DNA of 64,000 nt from Nocardioides sp. AX2bis (GTDB lineage: Bacteria > Actinomycetota > Actinomycetes > Propionibacteriales > Nocardioidaceae), in the NCBI RefSeq assembly GCF_902506435.1, contig NZ_LR733215.1, forward strand, positions 2,539,542 through 2,603,541, written 5' to 3'. The notes under the pieces are model-generated. The model was given only the letters and a program-made list of their open reading frames with translations. It was not told the origin of the DNA and did not search any database. Numbering within the stretch: the first letter of the stretch is position 1; each line of letters opens with the position of its first letter. This document shows, one piece after another, positions 53,608-61,345 of the stretch. A program made the position numbers and the translations under genes.

Positions 53608-53795
53608 GGGTGTCTCCTCGCGGGTGCCACAGGTCAGCCGCGGTCGATGGTTCTCGCAGGAGGCCAGTGCTGGGTGCCGGTGGCGTCCTCATCCCCCTGT
53701 GGCAGGAGAACGACGCAGACCCCCCTGCCGGAGCAGGTCCTCGGGAGGGTCCTCATTTGGCCGACTGGCCGATCGGTGATTCTGCCACAGCGCGT
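53608..53795 (-). promoter_or_regulatory. rplS leader/promoter region
   Basis: Contains GTGGCAGA (minus strand, 53781-53788) and, 28 bases on, GGACCCTC (53745-53752), both also found upstream of rpsP. CTGTGGCAG near the start is exactly complementary to CTGCCACAG about 85 bases further into the leader, allowing a long-range stem. A promoter followed by a structured leader is plausible. Confidence 0.35.
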
Positions 53796-54977
53796 TCAGC
53801 GCCGGGAAATCCGCCGGGTCAGCACGACCCCGGCGGGCGGGGCCTCGAGGTCGGGGCGCTCGCGGTAGCCGGCCCGGCGGTACATCCGGATGTTCGCCGC
53901 ACTGGCGGCGCCGGTGACGAGCGAGCACGTGGTGGCCTCCGGCGGGGCCAGCGCCTCGGCGTGCGTGAGCAGGGCCCGCCCGAGGCCACGACCCTGCAGG
54001 TCGGGCGCGACCATCAGGCGCCCGACGTGCCAGGTGGTGCCGTCCAGGCGTCCACGCACCGAGCCCACCAGGCGCCCGGCGACCCGGACCACCCGGGTCT
54101 GCCACTGCTCGAGCCCGGCCAGGACGTCGTCGACGGACTCGTGCAGGGCGGGGACGACCTCCATCGACCCGATCGCCAGGGCCTCCTGCACCCAGCAGGC
54201 ACGCTGCAGCGTGAGCAGCTCCCCGGCGTCGGCACGGGTCGCCGGCACCGCCGCCCACTCCCCCGCGCCGGCCAGCACCTCGCCCGGGTGCAGCAGGTCG
54301 GGGCGGCGCTGCGCCGTACGCCGTCGGGACTGCTCGGCGCGCCAGGCCGCCACGGCCCCGTGGTCGCCGGAGAGCAGCACCGGGGGCACGTCGAGGCCGC
54401 GCCAGGAGGCCGGCTTGGTGTAGACGGGGTATTCCAGCAGGCCGTCCTCGTGGCTCTCCTCGTCCAGCGACGCCGCGTTGCCCATGAAGCCCGGCAGGAG
54501 GCGTACGACGGCCTCGGTCACCGCGAGCGCGGCGACCTCGCCGCCGTTCAGCACGTAGTCGCCCAGGGAGACCTCGCGCACCTCGACCCGGTCGGCGGCG
54601 TGGTCGAGCACTCGCTGGTCGATGCCCTCGTAGCGCCCGCAGGCGAAGACCAGGCGCTCGCGCGTGGCCAGCTCCCGGGCCGCGGCCTGCGTGAACGGGG
54701 CGCCCGAGGGCGTCGGCACGACCAGCGTCGTCCCGCCCGCCCCCGCGTCACCGACCCCGAGCGCGTCGAGGGCCTCGCCCCACGGCTCGGGCTTCATCAC
54801 CATCCCGGCGCCGCCGCCGTACGGGCTGTCGTCGACGGTGCGGTGCCGGTCGTGGGTCCACTCCCGCAGGTCGTGGACGTGCACCTCGACCAGGCCGGAG
54901 GCGGCCGCCCGGCCGGGCAGCGAGAGCCGCAGCGCGTCCAGGTAGCCCGGGAAGATCGTGAGGTAGTCCAGCCTCAC
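53796..54977 (-). CDS. trmD: tRNA (guanosine37-N1)-methyltransferase fused to a GNAT domain
   Basis: Fusion of 393 residues. Residues 1-233 are a full TrmD, which methylates G37 of tRNAs reading CNN: the start [19 protein letters not shown], the pocket segment [13 protein letters not shown], and the knot segment [20 protein letters not shown] are intact. Residues 243-393 form a GNAT acetyltransferase with the CoA loop [20 protein letters not shown] and [14 protein letters not shown]. Most TrmD proteins end before this second domain. The GTG start overlaps the rimM stop as GTGA. There is no stop or frameshift between the domains. Confidence 0.9.
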   Translation of the reverse strand: MRLDYLTIFPGYLDALRLSLPGRAAASGLVEVHVHDLREWTHDRHRTVDDSPYGGGAGMVMKPEPWGEALDALGVGDAGAGGTTLVVPTPSGAPFTQAAARELATRERLVFACGRYEGIDQRVLDHAADRVEVREVSLGDYVLNGGEVAALAVTEAVVRLLPGFMGNAASLDEESHEDGLLEYPVYTKPASWRGLDVPPVLLSGDHGAVAAWRAEQSRRRTAQRRPDLLHPGEVLAGAGEWAAVPATRADAGELLTLQRACWVQEALAIGSMEVVPALHESVDDVLAGLEQWQTRVVRVAGRLVGSVRGRLDGTTWHVGRLMVAPDLQGRGLGRALLTHAEALAPPEATTCSLVTGAASAANIRMYRRAGYRERPDLEAPPAGVVLTRRISRR

Positions 54978-55540
54978 GCGTCGTCCTGGGCCTTTCCGGG
55001 CTCCTCGGGGAAGGGCGTGACCAGGCCGGGCCGGTCGGCGACCACGACCCGCCGGGCGTCCAGGTCCACCTCGGGCACCAGGGCGGACACGAAGGGGACG
55101 AGCGCGTCGCGCCCGTCGGGGGTGCGGACCACGAGCAGGTCTTGTGCGCCGTGCTGCAGGCCCGTCACCTCGCCGATCCGGGTGCCGTCGAGGTCGTGCA
55201 CCGCGAGCCCGACGAGCTGGTGGTCGTAGAACTCCTCGGGGTCCTCCGGCCGCTCGGACGGGTCGACGTCGGCGCGCAGCAGGACGCCGCGGGCCGACTC
55301 CGCCGTCGTCCGGTCCTCGATCCCGGAGAACGTCGCCAGCAGGACGCCCTGGTGCCACCGCGTGGCGGTCACCTCGAGCGCCCGGTGCGGGAACGACCCG
55401 CCGCGCGGGGGCTCGGTACGCAGCCGAGCACCCACGGCGAACCGTCGCTCCGGCTCATCGGTGCGCAGCTCCACGGTCAGCTCGCCGCGCAGGCCGTGCG
55501 GCTTGCCGAGCCGACCGACGACGACCTCGATCTGGTCCAC
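54974..55540 (-). CDS. rimM: Ribosome maturation factor RimM
   Basis: 16S rRNA processing protein of 188 residues with an N-terminal RimM domain ([20 protein letters not shown]) and a C-terminal PRC-barrel ([19 protein letters not shown]). It binds S19 during 30S maturation. The GTG at 55540 is preceded by AGGAGG, which decides the start; the longer in-frame extension is untranslated. Overlaps trmD. Confidence 0.93.
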   Translation of the reverse strand: MDQIEVVVGRLGKPHGLRGELTVELRTDEPERRFAVGARLRTEPPRGGSFPHRALEVTATRWHQGVLLATFSGIEDRTTAESARGVLLRADVDPSERPEDPEEFYDHQLVGLAVHDLDGTRIGEVTGLQHGAQDLLVVRTPDGRDALVPFVSALVPEVDLDARRVVVADRPGLVTPFPEEPGKAQDDA

Positions 55541-55585
55541 GGGTGTCCTCCTGTTGGGGCTGCTGGCGGGACTGCTGGTGGGACG

Positions 55586-55622
55586 CGACAGGGTGCCGCC
55601 CCGGTGGGGCGACACCCTGTCG
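55586..55622 (-). terminator. Strong hairpin between khpA and rimM
   Basis: CGACAGGGTG pairs with CACCCTGTCG, and inside it CGCCCC pairs with GGGGCG around a GGT loop, giving 16 base pairs with one mismatch. It lies between khpA and rimM and could end most rpsP-khpA transcripts while allowing some readthrough. Confidence 0.6.
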
Positions 55623-55645
55623 TCTGCTGCTCGGTCGTGCTGCGC

Positions 55646-55888
55646 TCAGCGGCGACGGTCGACGTCGACGAAGTCGATCCGTGCGCCCTCACGACCCGCG
55701 AGGGCGCTCACGACGGTACGGAACGCGGTCGCCGTGCGTCCGCCGCGACCGATCACCTTGCCGAGGTCGTCGGGGTGGACCCGGACCTCGAGCAGGGGAC
55801 CACGGCGGAGCTGCTTGTCCGAGACGACGACGTCGTCAGGGTTGTCGACCACACCGCGCACGAGGTGCTCGAGAGCATCGGCGAGCAT
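55646..55888 (-). CDS. khpA: KH-domain RNA-binding protein KhpA
   Basis: Single KH domain protein of 80 residues; the GxxG loop is GKVIGRGGRTATAFRTVVSA. Small KhpA proteins bind RNA together with KhpB. The ATG begins MLADALEHLVRG. It lies 4 bases after rpsP, the usual actinobacterial arrangement, and is separated from rimM by a strong hairpin. Confidence 0.93.
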   Translation of the reverse strand: MLADALEHLVRGVVDNPDDVVVSDKQLRRGPLLEVRVHPDDLGKVIGRGGRTATAFRTVVSALAGREGARIDFVDVDRRR

Positions 55889-55892
55889 GACG

Positions 55893-56438
55893 TCAGTTCT
55901 CCGCCGGGGCGTCGCTCGGGGTCTTCTCGGCCGGCTCGTTGGCCTCGGCCTCGACGGTGGCGCCCTCGGGCGTCTCCGACTCCGGGGTCTTGGCCTCGGC
56001 GTCCGCCTTGGCCTCGGCCTTCTTGGCGGGCTTCTCCGCCTTGTCCGCCTTGTCGGACTTCTCCGCCTTGGTCGTGGCAGCGGCACCGCCGGAGCCGTGC
56101 GCCTCCTTCAGGGCCTCGTTGAAGATGTCCTGCTTGGCGCGCTTCGCCTCCTTGACGCGCAGCGTGCCCTCGGTGCCCGGCAGGCCCTTGAAGGTCTGCC
56201 AGTCGCCGGTGACCTTGAGGATCGCCTCGACGGCCTCGGTCGGCTGGGCGCCGACGCCGAGCCAGTACTGCGCCCGCTCGGACTGCACCACCATGACGGA
56301 GGGCTCCTCCTTGGGCTGGTACCGACCGATCTCCTCGATCACCCGGCCGTCGCGCTTCTTACGGCTGTCGACGACGACGATGCGGTACTGCGGGACCCGG
56401 ACCTTGCCCAGGCGCTTCAAACGAATCTTGACGGCCAC
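55893..56438 (-). CDS. rpsP: 30S ribosomal protein S16
   Basis: Ribosomal protein of 181 residues. The conserved part ([20 protein letters not shown] through [13 protein letters not shown]) covers about 100 residues. A tail of some 70 residues rich in Lys, Ala, Glu and Pro ([20 protein letters not shown]) makes it much longer than typical S16. The start is GTG, chosen because it begins the conserved MAVKIRLKR. It heads the rpsP-khpA unit. Confidence 0.95.
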   Translation of the reverse strand: MAVKIRLKRLGKVRVPQYRIVVVDSRKKRDGRVIEEIGRYQPKEEPSVMVVQSERAQYWLGVGAQPTEAVEAILKVTGDWQTFKGLPGTEGTLRVKEAKRAKQDIFNEALKEAHGSGGAAATTKAEKSDKADKAEKPAKKAEAKADAEAKTPESETPEGATVEAEANEPAEKTPSDAPAEN

Positions 56439-56538
56439 GTCTGTGGTGTCTCCTCGGAACTCGTGGTGTGGTGGGGCGGGCCGCAGCGGGTGGGGAAACA
56501 CCAGGCGGGACGCCCCGGAGGGCCAGCGCGTCCGGCGA

Positions 56539-56578
56539 GAGGGTCCGCACGCGTGGACTCAGCGGGTCAGTCTGCCAC
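56539..56578 (-). promoter_or_regulatory. rpsP upstream element shared with rplS
   Basis: On the minus strand GTGGCAGA (56571-56578) is followed 24 bases later by GGACCCTC (56539-56546); the same two 8-base blocks occur upstream of rplS with 28 bases between. They lie about 100-140 bases before the rpsP start and may be promoter or leader elements used to co-regulate these ribosomal protein genes. Confidence 0.35.
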
Positions 56579-56651
56579 GGCGCGGGTCTGCAGCCGAATC
56601 CGGCTCCACGGGTACGGCCCTCGCCGCTCGGGAGCGAGCCCCGGCGCCGCC

Positions 56652-56720
56652 GGTGGTCGAGGAGGGGGCGCCAGCGACACCGCTGGTCGAGGAGGGAGCG
56701 CCAGCGACCGTCTCGAGACC
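56652..56720 (-). repeat. Dispersed repeat, two degenerate units
   Basis: Two units related to GGTGGTCGAGGAGGGGGCGC and GCTGGTCGAGGAGGGAGCGC lie in the opposite sense to the array at 56791-56989. They end with CGTCTCGAGACC. Confidence 0.6.
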
Positions 56721-56735
56721 CGCTCCGCCCGCACC

Positions 56736-56784
56736 GTCGATGGGTGACGTGCGCTCACCAGGTGAAGGTAAGTCACCCATCGAC
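56736..56784. repeat. Palindromic element with 13-bp perfect arms
   Basis: GTCGATGGGTGAC (56736-56748) and GTCACCCATCGAC (56772-56784) are exact complements; the 23-base loop holds a smaller TCACC/GGTGA dyad. It sits between oppositely oriented units of a dispersed repeat and may act as a terminator or a REP-like element. Confidence 0.6.
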
Positions 56785-56790
56785 ACCGGG

Positions 56791-56989
56791 CCTGGTCTCG
56801 TGACGCTCGCTGCGCTCGCTCCTCGACCACCGGGGTCGGCGCTCGCTCCTCGACCACCGGTCACCGGGCCTGGTCTCGTGACGCTCGCTGCGCTCGCTCC
56901 TCGACCACCGGTCACCGGGTCTGGTCTCGTGACGCTCGCTGCGCTCGCTCCTCGACCACCGGGGTCGGCGCTCGCTCCTCGACCACCGG
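56791..56989 (+). repeat. Dispersed repeat array, three full and two partial units
   Basis: Full 43-base units start CCTGGTCTCGTGACGCTCGC and end CTCCTCGACCACCGG (56791-56833, 56869-56911, 56920-56962); shorter units GCTCGCTCCTCGACCACCGG occur at 56841-56860 and 56970-56989. The intervening spacers (for example TCACCGGG) are also repeated. The last unit abuts the stop codon of the amidohydrolase gene. Together with 56652-56784 it fills most of the 555-base space upstream of rpsP. Confidence 0.75.
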
Positions 56990-56993
56990 GGCG

Positions 56994-58079
56994 CTAGCGC
57001 GAGCCGACCACGACGCCCCGCAGCACCACGCGGGAGGGGGTGTCGAGCACGGAGAGGTCCGTACGGGGGTCGCGGTCGTAGACGACGAGGTCGGCCGGGG
57101 CGCCCTCCTCGAGCCCGGGGTGGCCGAGCCAGGTCCGGGCGTCCCACGAGGCGGCACCGAGCGCGGCCTCAGGGGTGAACCCCAGCCCGGCCAGGGCCCG
57201 CACCTCCCCGGCGATCCCGCCGTGCGGCAGCACTCCCCCGGCGTCGGTGCCGGCGTAGATCGCCACGCCGGCCTCGTGCGCGGACATGATGGTCTCGCGG
57301 CGGCGCGCGTACAGGTCGCGCATCGTGGTGGCGTAGCGGGGGAACTTCTCCTCGCCCGCGTCGGCGTAGCCGGGGAAGTTCTCCAGCTGCATCACCGTCG
57401 GCACCAGGGCGGTGCCGCGCGCGGCCATCGCCTCGACCAGGTCGGGCGTGAGGCCGGTGCCGTGCTCGATGCAGTCGATGCCGGCCTCGATCAGCTGGGG
57501 CAGGACGCTGTGGCCGAAGCAGTGCGCGGTGACCCGGGCGCCGTGCTCGTGCGCGACCGCGATCGCCTCCGCGAACGTGTCGGCGGGGAACGACGGGGCG
57601 AGGTCGCCCTCGTCGCGCGAGATCCAGTCCCCGACCAGCTTCACCCAGCCGTCACCGCGACCGGCCTCGGTGGCGACGTACGCCGGGAGGTCCTCGGGCT
57701 CGACCTCGTGGGCGTAGTTGCGGATGTAGCGGCGGGTGCGGGCCAGGTGGCGCCCGCAGCGGATCAGCCGGGGCAGGTCGTCGCGGTCCTGGACCCAGGC
57801 CGTGTCGGCCGCGGACCCGCAGTCGCGCAGCAGCAGCGCCCCGACCTCGCGGTCGGCCAGGGCCTGCCGCTCCGTCGTGGCCTCGTCGACCGCGCCGTGG
57901 CTCTCGAGCCCGACGTGGCAGTGCGCGTCGACCAGCCCGGGCACGACCCAGCCCTCCCCGGCGGTCTCCGCGCCGGCCTGCGGCTCGTAGGTGACGTGCC
58001 CGTCGACGACGTAGAGCGTGCGGGTCTCCCCGTCGGGCAGGACGGGGCCGTGGAAGCGCAGGGCGGGCGGGCGGCTCAT
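56994..58079 (-). CDS. Amidohydrolase family protein
   Basis: Metal-dependent hydrolase of 361 residues. HCHVGLESHG holds the first metal ligands, HCFGHSVLPQL and CIEHGTGLTPD the central ones, and GTDAGGVLPHGG the catalytic Asp; the C-terminal ADLVVYDRDPR closes the fold. The group includes imidazolonepropionase- and prolidase-like enzymes; the substrate is unknown. It is divergent from a ROK regulator with 40 bases between starts, so the regulator may control it. The 3' end abuts a repeat array. Confidence 0.82.
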   Translation of the reverse strand: MSRPPALRFHGPVLPDGETRTLYVVDGHVTYEPQAGAETAGEGWVVPGLVDAHCHVGLESHGAVDEATTERQALADREVGALLLRDCGSAADTAWVQDRDDLPRLIRCGRHLARTRRYIRNYAHEVEPEDLPAYVATEAGRGDGWVKLVGDWISRDEGDLAPSFPADTFAEAIAVAHEHGARVTAHCFGHSVLPQLIEAGIDCIEHGTGLTPDLVEAMAARGTALVPTVMQLENFPGYADAGEEKFPRYATTMRDLYARRRETIMSAHEAGVAIYAGTDAGGVLPHGGIAGEVRALAGLGFTPEAALGAASWDARTWLGHPGLEEGAPADLVVYDRDPRTDLSVLDTPSRVVLRGVVVGSR

Positions 58080-58087
58080 GGGCGCCG

Positions 58088-58093
58088 AACCTA
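58088..58093 (-). promoter_or_regulatory. Candidate -10 box of the amidohydrolase gene
   Basis: TAGGTT, 8 bases before the ATG on the minus strand; consistent with a near-leaderless start. Confidence 0.3.
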
Positions 58094-58106
58094 CCGCCCG
58101 GCCTCC

Positions 58107-58112
58107 TAGGCT
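58107..58112 (+). promoter_or_regulatory. Candidate -10 box of the ROK regulator gene
   Basis: TAGGCT, 7 bases before the ATG; with the divergent box at 58088-58093 both genes would start within 40 bases of each other. Confidence 0.35.
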
Positions 58113-58119
58113 GGGGCGC

Positions 58120-59280
58120 ATGACCACGACCGGCGCGCTGGCCCGCCTGCGCGCCGGCAACGCGCAGGCGATCACCGTCGTCCTGGCCCGCGAGGGCGCC
58201 CTCAGCCGCGCCGACCTGGTCCGTGGCACGGGGCTGTCCCGGGCGACGGTCTCGAGCCTGGTCGCCGAGCTGATCGAGGCCGGCCGCGTCGTGGAGACCA
58301 GCGAGCGGGTCCGCCCGCACCGCGGCGGCAGCGGCCGCCCGCCCGTCCTGGTACGTCTCAGCGCCCCCACCGGCATCGTCGCCGGCGTCGACCTCGGCCA
58401 CCGCCACGTCCGGGTCGTCGTGGCCGACCGGGCGGGCGAGGTGCTCGCGGAGGAGCGGCGCGTCCTCGACGTGGACGGCCTCGGCGTCCGCGCGCTCGAG
58501 GAGGCGGCCACGATGGTGCGCGAGGCGGTCGACCGGGCCGGTGAGGACCTCGACCGGCTCCGGGCGGTCGGGGCCTGCCTGCCCGCACCCCTGGCCCGCG
58601 GCACCCGGGAGCTCGACGTCGCACTGATGCCGGCGTGGAGCGGTGTCGACCCCGAGCGCGTCCTCGCCCGGCTGATCGGGGTGGCGGTGCACGTCGACAA
58701 CGACGCCAACCTCGGTGCCCTGGCCGAGCTGGGCCGCGGCAGCGCACGGCTCGTCGCCGACGTCGTCTACGTCAAGCTCGCCAGCGGCGTCGGCGCCGGG
58801 CTCGTGCTGGGCGGCCGCCTGCACCGCGGTGCCGGCGGTCGCGCCGGCGAGCTCGGCCACGTGACGTCCGTGCCCGACGGCCTGGCGTGCCGCTGCGGGC
58901 GCAGTGGCTGCCTGGAGACCGAGGTCTCCACCGACCACCTCCAGGACCTGCTGCGCCCTGTCCACGGCGCGGCCGTCGAGGACCTCGTCGGGCTCGCGGA
59001 GCAGGGGCACGAGGACGTACGCCGGGTGCTGCAACGCGCCGGGCAGCAGGTCGGCCGCGTGCTGGCCGATCTCGTCACCGCCCTCGACCCGTCCGTGGTG
59101 GTCGTCGGCGGACCGCTAGGTCGCGCCGCCCCCGTGCTGGACGGCGTCCGGGCCGGGCTGCGCGACCACACCGACCCCGACGTGGTCGCCGGGCTCGAGG
59201 TGCGCGCCGGCGCGCTCGGGGAGCGTGCGGAGGTGCTGGGCGCGGTGTCGCTGGCGCTGTCCCGGGTCGCCCAGGCCTGA
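58120..59280 (+). CDS. ROK family transcriptional regulator
   Basis: Protein of 386 residues. The first 70 residues are a winged helix (LSRADLVRGTGLSRATVSSL); the rest is the ROK sugar-kinase-like fold with GIVAGVDLGHRHVRVVVADR and HVDNDANLGALAELGRG, and the zinc-binding loop LACRCGRSGCLET. ROK repressors respond to sugars or their phosphates; the ligand here is unknown. ATG 58120 is chosen over upstream ATGs because of the -10 box 7 bases before it. Likely controls the divergent amidohydrolase gene. Confidence 0.85.
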   Translation: MTTTGALARLRAGNAQAITVVLAREGALSRADLVRGTGLSRATVSSLVAELIEAGRVVETSERVRPHRGGSGRPPVLVRLSAPTGIVAGVDLGHRHVRVVVADRAGEVLAEERRVLDVDGLGVRALEEAATMVREAVDRAGEDLDRLRAVGACLPAPLARGTRELDVALMPAWSGVDPERVLARLIGVAVHVDNDANLGALAELGRGSARLVADVVYVKLASGVGAGLVLGGRLHRGAGGRAGELGHVTSVPDGLACRCGRSGCLETEVSTDHLQDLLRPVHGAAVEDLVGLAEQGHEDVRRVLQRAGQQVGRVLADLVTALDPSVVVVGGPLGRAAPVLDGVRAGLRDHTDPDVVAGLEVRAGALGERAEVLGAVSLALSRVAQA

Positions 59281-59297
59281 CCCCGCGGGAAGGCGGC

Positions 59298-59675
59298 TCA
59301 GAGCAGGTCGAGCAGCCAGGACGGGCTGATGGTCTCGGCCCCGGCGTGCAGGGCCCGGCCCTGCAGGATGCGGTCGGCGGTGCAGACGGTCACGCGGTGA
59401 CCGGCCTCGACGGCCCGGCGGGCCTCCTCGACGATCTTGTCGTCGCCGACCTTGGCGGCGTGCACCGTCGTGACGTGGGCGTCCCGCCCGGGGCGCACAC
59501 CGGCCTTGGCACCGCCCTCGAGCACCAGGACGACCTTCTCCTGCGGCACGTCGGCGACGAGCAGCTGCTCGTGCAGCCGGGTCGCCGCGCCGGCGCGGTC
59601 CTTCCACCAGCCGTCGGGGCGGGCCCCGACGACGTTGGCGCCGTCCACGACCAGGACGGTCGTCGGGCGCACCAT
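59298..59675 (-). CDS. NYN-domain protein (YacP-like RNase fold)
   Basis: Protein of 125 residues. The PIN-like NYN fold is indicated by VLVVDGANVVGARPDGWW, with acidic residues in TTVHAAKVGDDKIVEEAR and VTVCTADRILQGRAL arranged as expected for a metal-dependent nuclease. YacP-type members act in RNA turnover. ATG start 10 bases after the ffh stop suggests co-transcription with ffh. Confidence 0.75.
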   Translation of the reverse strand: MVRPTTVLVVDGANVVGARPDGWWKDRAGAATRLHEQLLVADVPQEKVVLVLEGGAKAGVRPGRDAHVTTVHAAKVGDDKIVEEARRAVEAGHRVTVCTADRILQGRALHAGAETISPSWLLDLL

Positions 59676-59685
59676 CAGCGCCCGC

Positions 59686-61275
59686 TCACTTCAGGAACTT
59701 CGCGAAGTCCTGGGGCAGGTCCAGCGCGGCCGCGGCCTGCTCGTAGTCGGTCTCCTGGCCACCGGGGGTGCCGAAGGGGTTGGCGCTGGCCGCCTTCTCC
59801 TTGGCCGCCTGGTCGGCTGCGACCTTCTCCTGCGCGGCCTTGGCCGGGTTGCCGGAGACGCGACGCCCGCCCTTGGCCTTCTTCTGCGGCTGCTTCTTCT
59901 GCCGCTTCCCACCGGCACCCGGCATCCCGGGCATCCCGGGCATGCCCGGCATCCCGGGCATGCCGCCCCCGCGTGCCATCTGCTGCATCATCTTGCGCGC
60001 CTCGAAGAAGCGGTCGACGAGCTGGTTGACGTCCATCACCGCACGGCCCGACCCCTTGGCGATCCGGGCGCGGCGCGAGCCGTCGATCATCTTCGGGTTG
60101 GCCCGCTCGGCGGGCGTCATCGACTGGATGATCGCCTGGATGCGGTCGATCTCGCGCTCGTCGAAGTTCTCGAGCTGCTCGCGGAACTGCCCCATCCCGG
60201 GCAGCATCCCCATGATCTTCGACATCGACCCGAGCTTGCGGACCTGCTGCATCTGCTCGAGGAAGTCGTCGAGGGTGAACTCCCCGCCGCCCTGGCCGGA
60301 CAGCTTCTGCGCGGCCTTGAGCGCCTGGTCGGAGTCGAAGGTCTTCTCGGCCTGCTCGATCAGGGTCATCACGTCGCCCATGTCCAGGATGCGCGAGGCC
60401 ATCCGGTCCGGGTGGAAGACGTCGAAGTCGGTGAGCTTCTCGCCCGAGGAGGCGAACATGACCGGGCGACCGGTCACCGAGCGGATCGAGAGCGCGGCGC
60501 CGCCGCGGGCGTCGCCGTCGAGCTTGGTGAGCACCACGCCGTCGAAGCCGACGCCCTCGAGGAACGCCTGGGCGGTGGTGACGGCGTCCTGGCCGATCAT
60601 CGCGTCGACCACGAACAGGACCTCGTCGGGCTGCACGACGTCGCGGATGTCGGCGGCCTGCCGCATCAGCTCGGCGTCGACGCCGAGCCGTCCGGCGGTG
60701 TCGACGATGACGACGTCGTGCAGGGTGCGGCGGGCCTCGGCCATCGCGTCGCGGGCCACCCCGACGGGGTCGCCGACGCCGTTGCCGGGCTCCGGGGCGA
60801 AGACCGTGACGCCGGCCCGCTGGCCGTTGACCTGGAGCTGGTTGACGGCGTTCGGTCGCTGCAGGTCGGCGGCGACCAGCATCGGCGAGCGCCCCTGCTC
60901 CTTCAGCCACAGCGCGAGCTTGGCGGCGAGCGTGGTCTTGCCGGCGCCCTGGAGCCCGGCGAGCATGATGACGGTGGGGCCGCTCTTGGCGAAGCGCAGC
61001 CGTCGGGTCTCCCCGCCCAGGATCCCGACGAGCTCCTCGTTGACGATCTTGACGATCTGCTGCGCCGGGTTCAGCGCACCGCTGACCTCCTCGCCGCGTG
61101 CACGGTCCTTGACCGCGGCCACGAACTCGCGCACCACGGGCAGCGCCACGTCGGCCTCGAGCAGCGCGATGCGGATCTCGCGGGCCGTGGCGTCGATGTC
61201 GGCCTCGGAGAGGCGTCCCTTGCCCCGCAGGTTCTTGAAGGTGTCGGCGAGGCGGTCGGAGAGTGTGGCGAACAC
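59686..61275 (-). CDS. ffh: Signal recognition particle protein Ffh
   Basis: SRP54 GTPase of 529 residues that brings ribosomes making membrane proteins to the membrane. The N domain, G domain (GTP loop LAGLQGAGKTTLAAKLA near residue 107, DTAGR) and Met-rich M domain (MSKIMGMLPGMGQF) are complete. Past the M domain is a low-complexity tail beginning GGGMPGMPGMPGMPGMPGAG, then Lys-rich and Ala-rich parts, about 80 residues beyond a typical Ffh. The GTG start has GAGGAAG upstream. Confidence 0.96.
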   Translation of the reverse strand: MFATLSDRLADTFKNLRGKGRLSEADIDATAREIRIALLEADVALPVVREFVAAVKDRARGEEVSGALNPAQQIVKIVNEELVGILGGETRRLRFAKSGPTVIMLAGLQGAGKTTLAAKLALWLKEQGRSPMLVAADLQRPNAVNQLQVNGQRAGVTVFAPEPGNGVGDPVGVARDAMAEARRTLHDVVIVDTAGRLGVDAELMRQAADIRDVVQPDEVLFVVDAMIGQDAVTTAQAFLEGVGFDGVVLTKLDGDARGGAALSIRSVTGRPVMFASSGEKLTDFDVFHPDRMASRILDMGDVMTLIEQAEKTFDSDQALKAAQKLSGQGGGEFTLDDFLEQMQQVRKLGSMSKIMGMLPGMGQFREQLENFDEREIDRIQAIIQSMTPAERANPKMIDGSRRARIAKGSGRAVMDVNQLVDRFFEARKMMQQMARGGGMPGMPGMPGMPGMPGAGGKRQKKQPQKKAKGGRRVSGNPAKAAQEKVAADQAAKEKAASANPFGTPGGQETDYEQAAAALDLPQDFAKFLK

Positions 61276-61345
61276 GGAGCTTCCTCAAACGATCGGTGGG
61301 GAGGTCCCGGGGCCGGGGACGGCCCGCCGGGGCGGAGGCCCCAGC

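Noticed and set aside
56791..56989. Possible CRISPR array
   Set aside because: Units are irregularly spaced, spacers are themselves repeats, arrays occur in both orientations and no cas gene is present.
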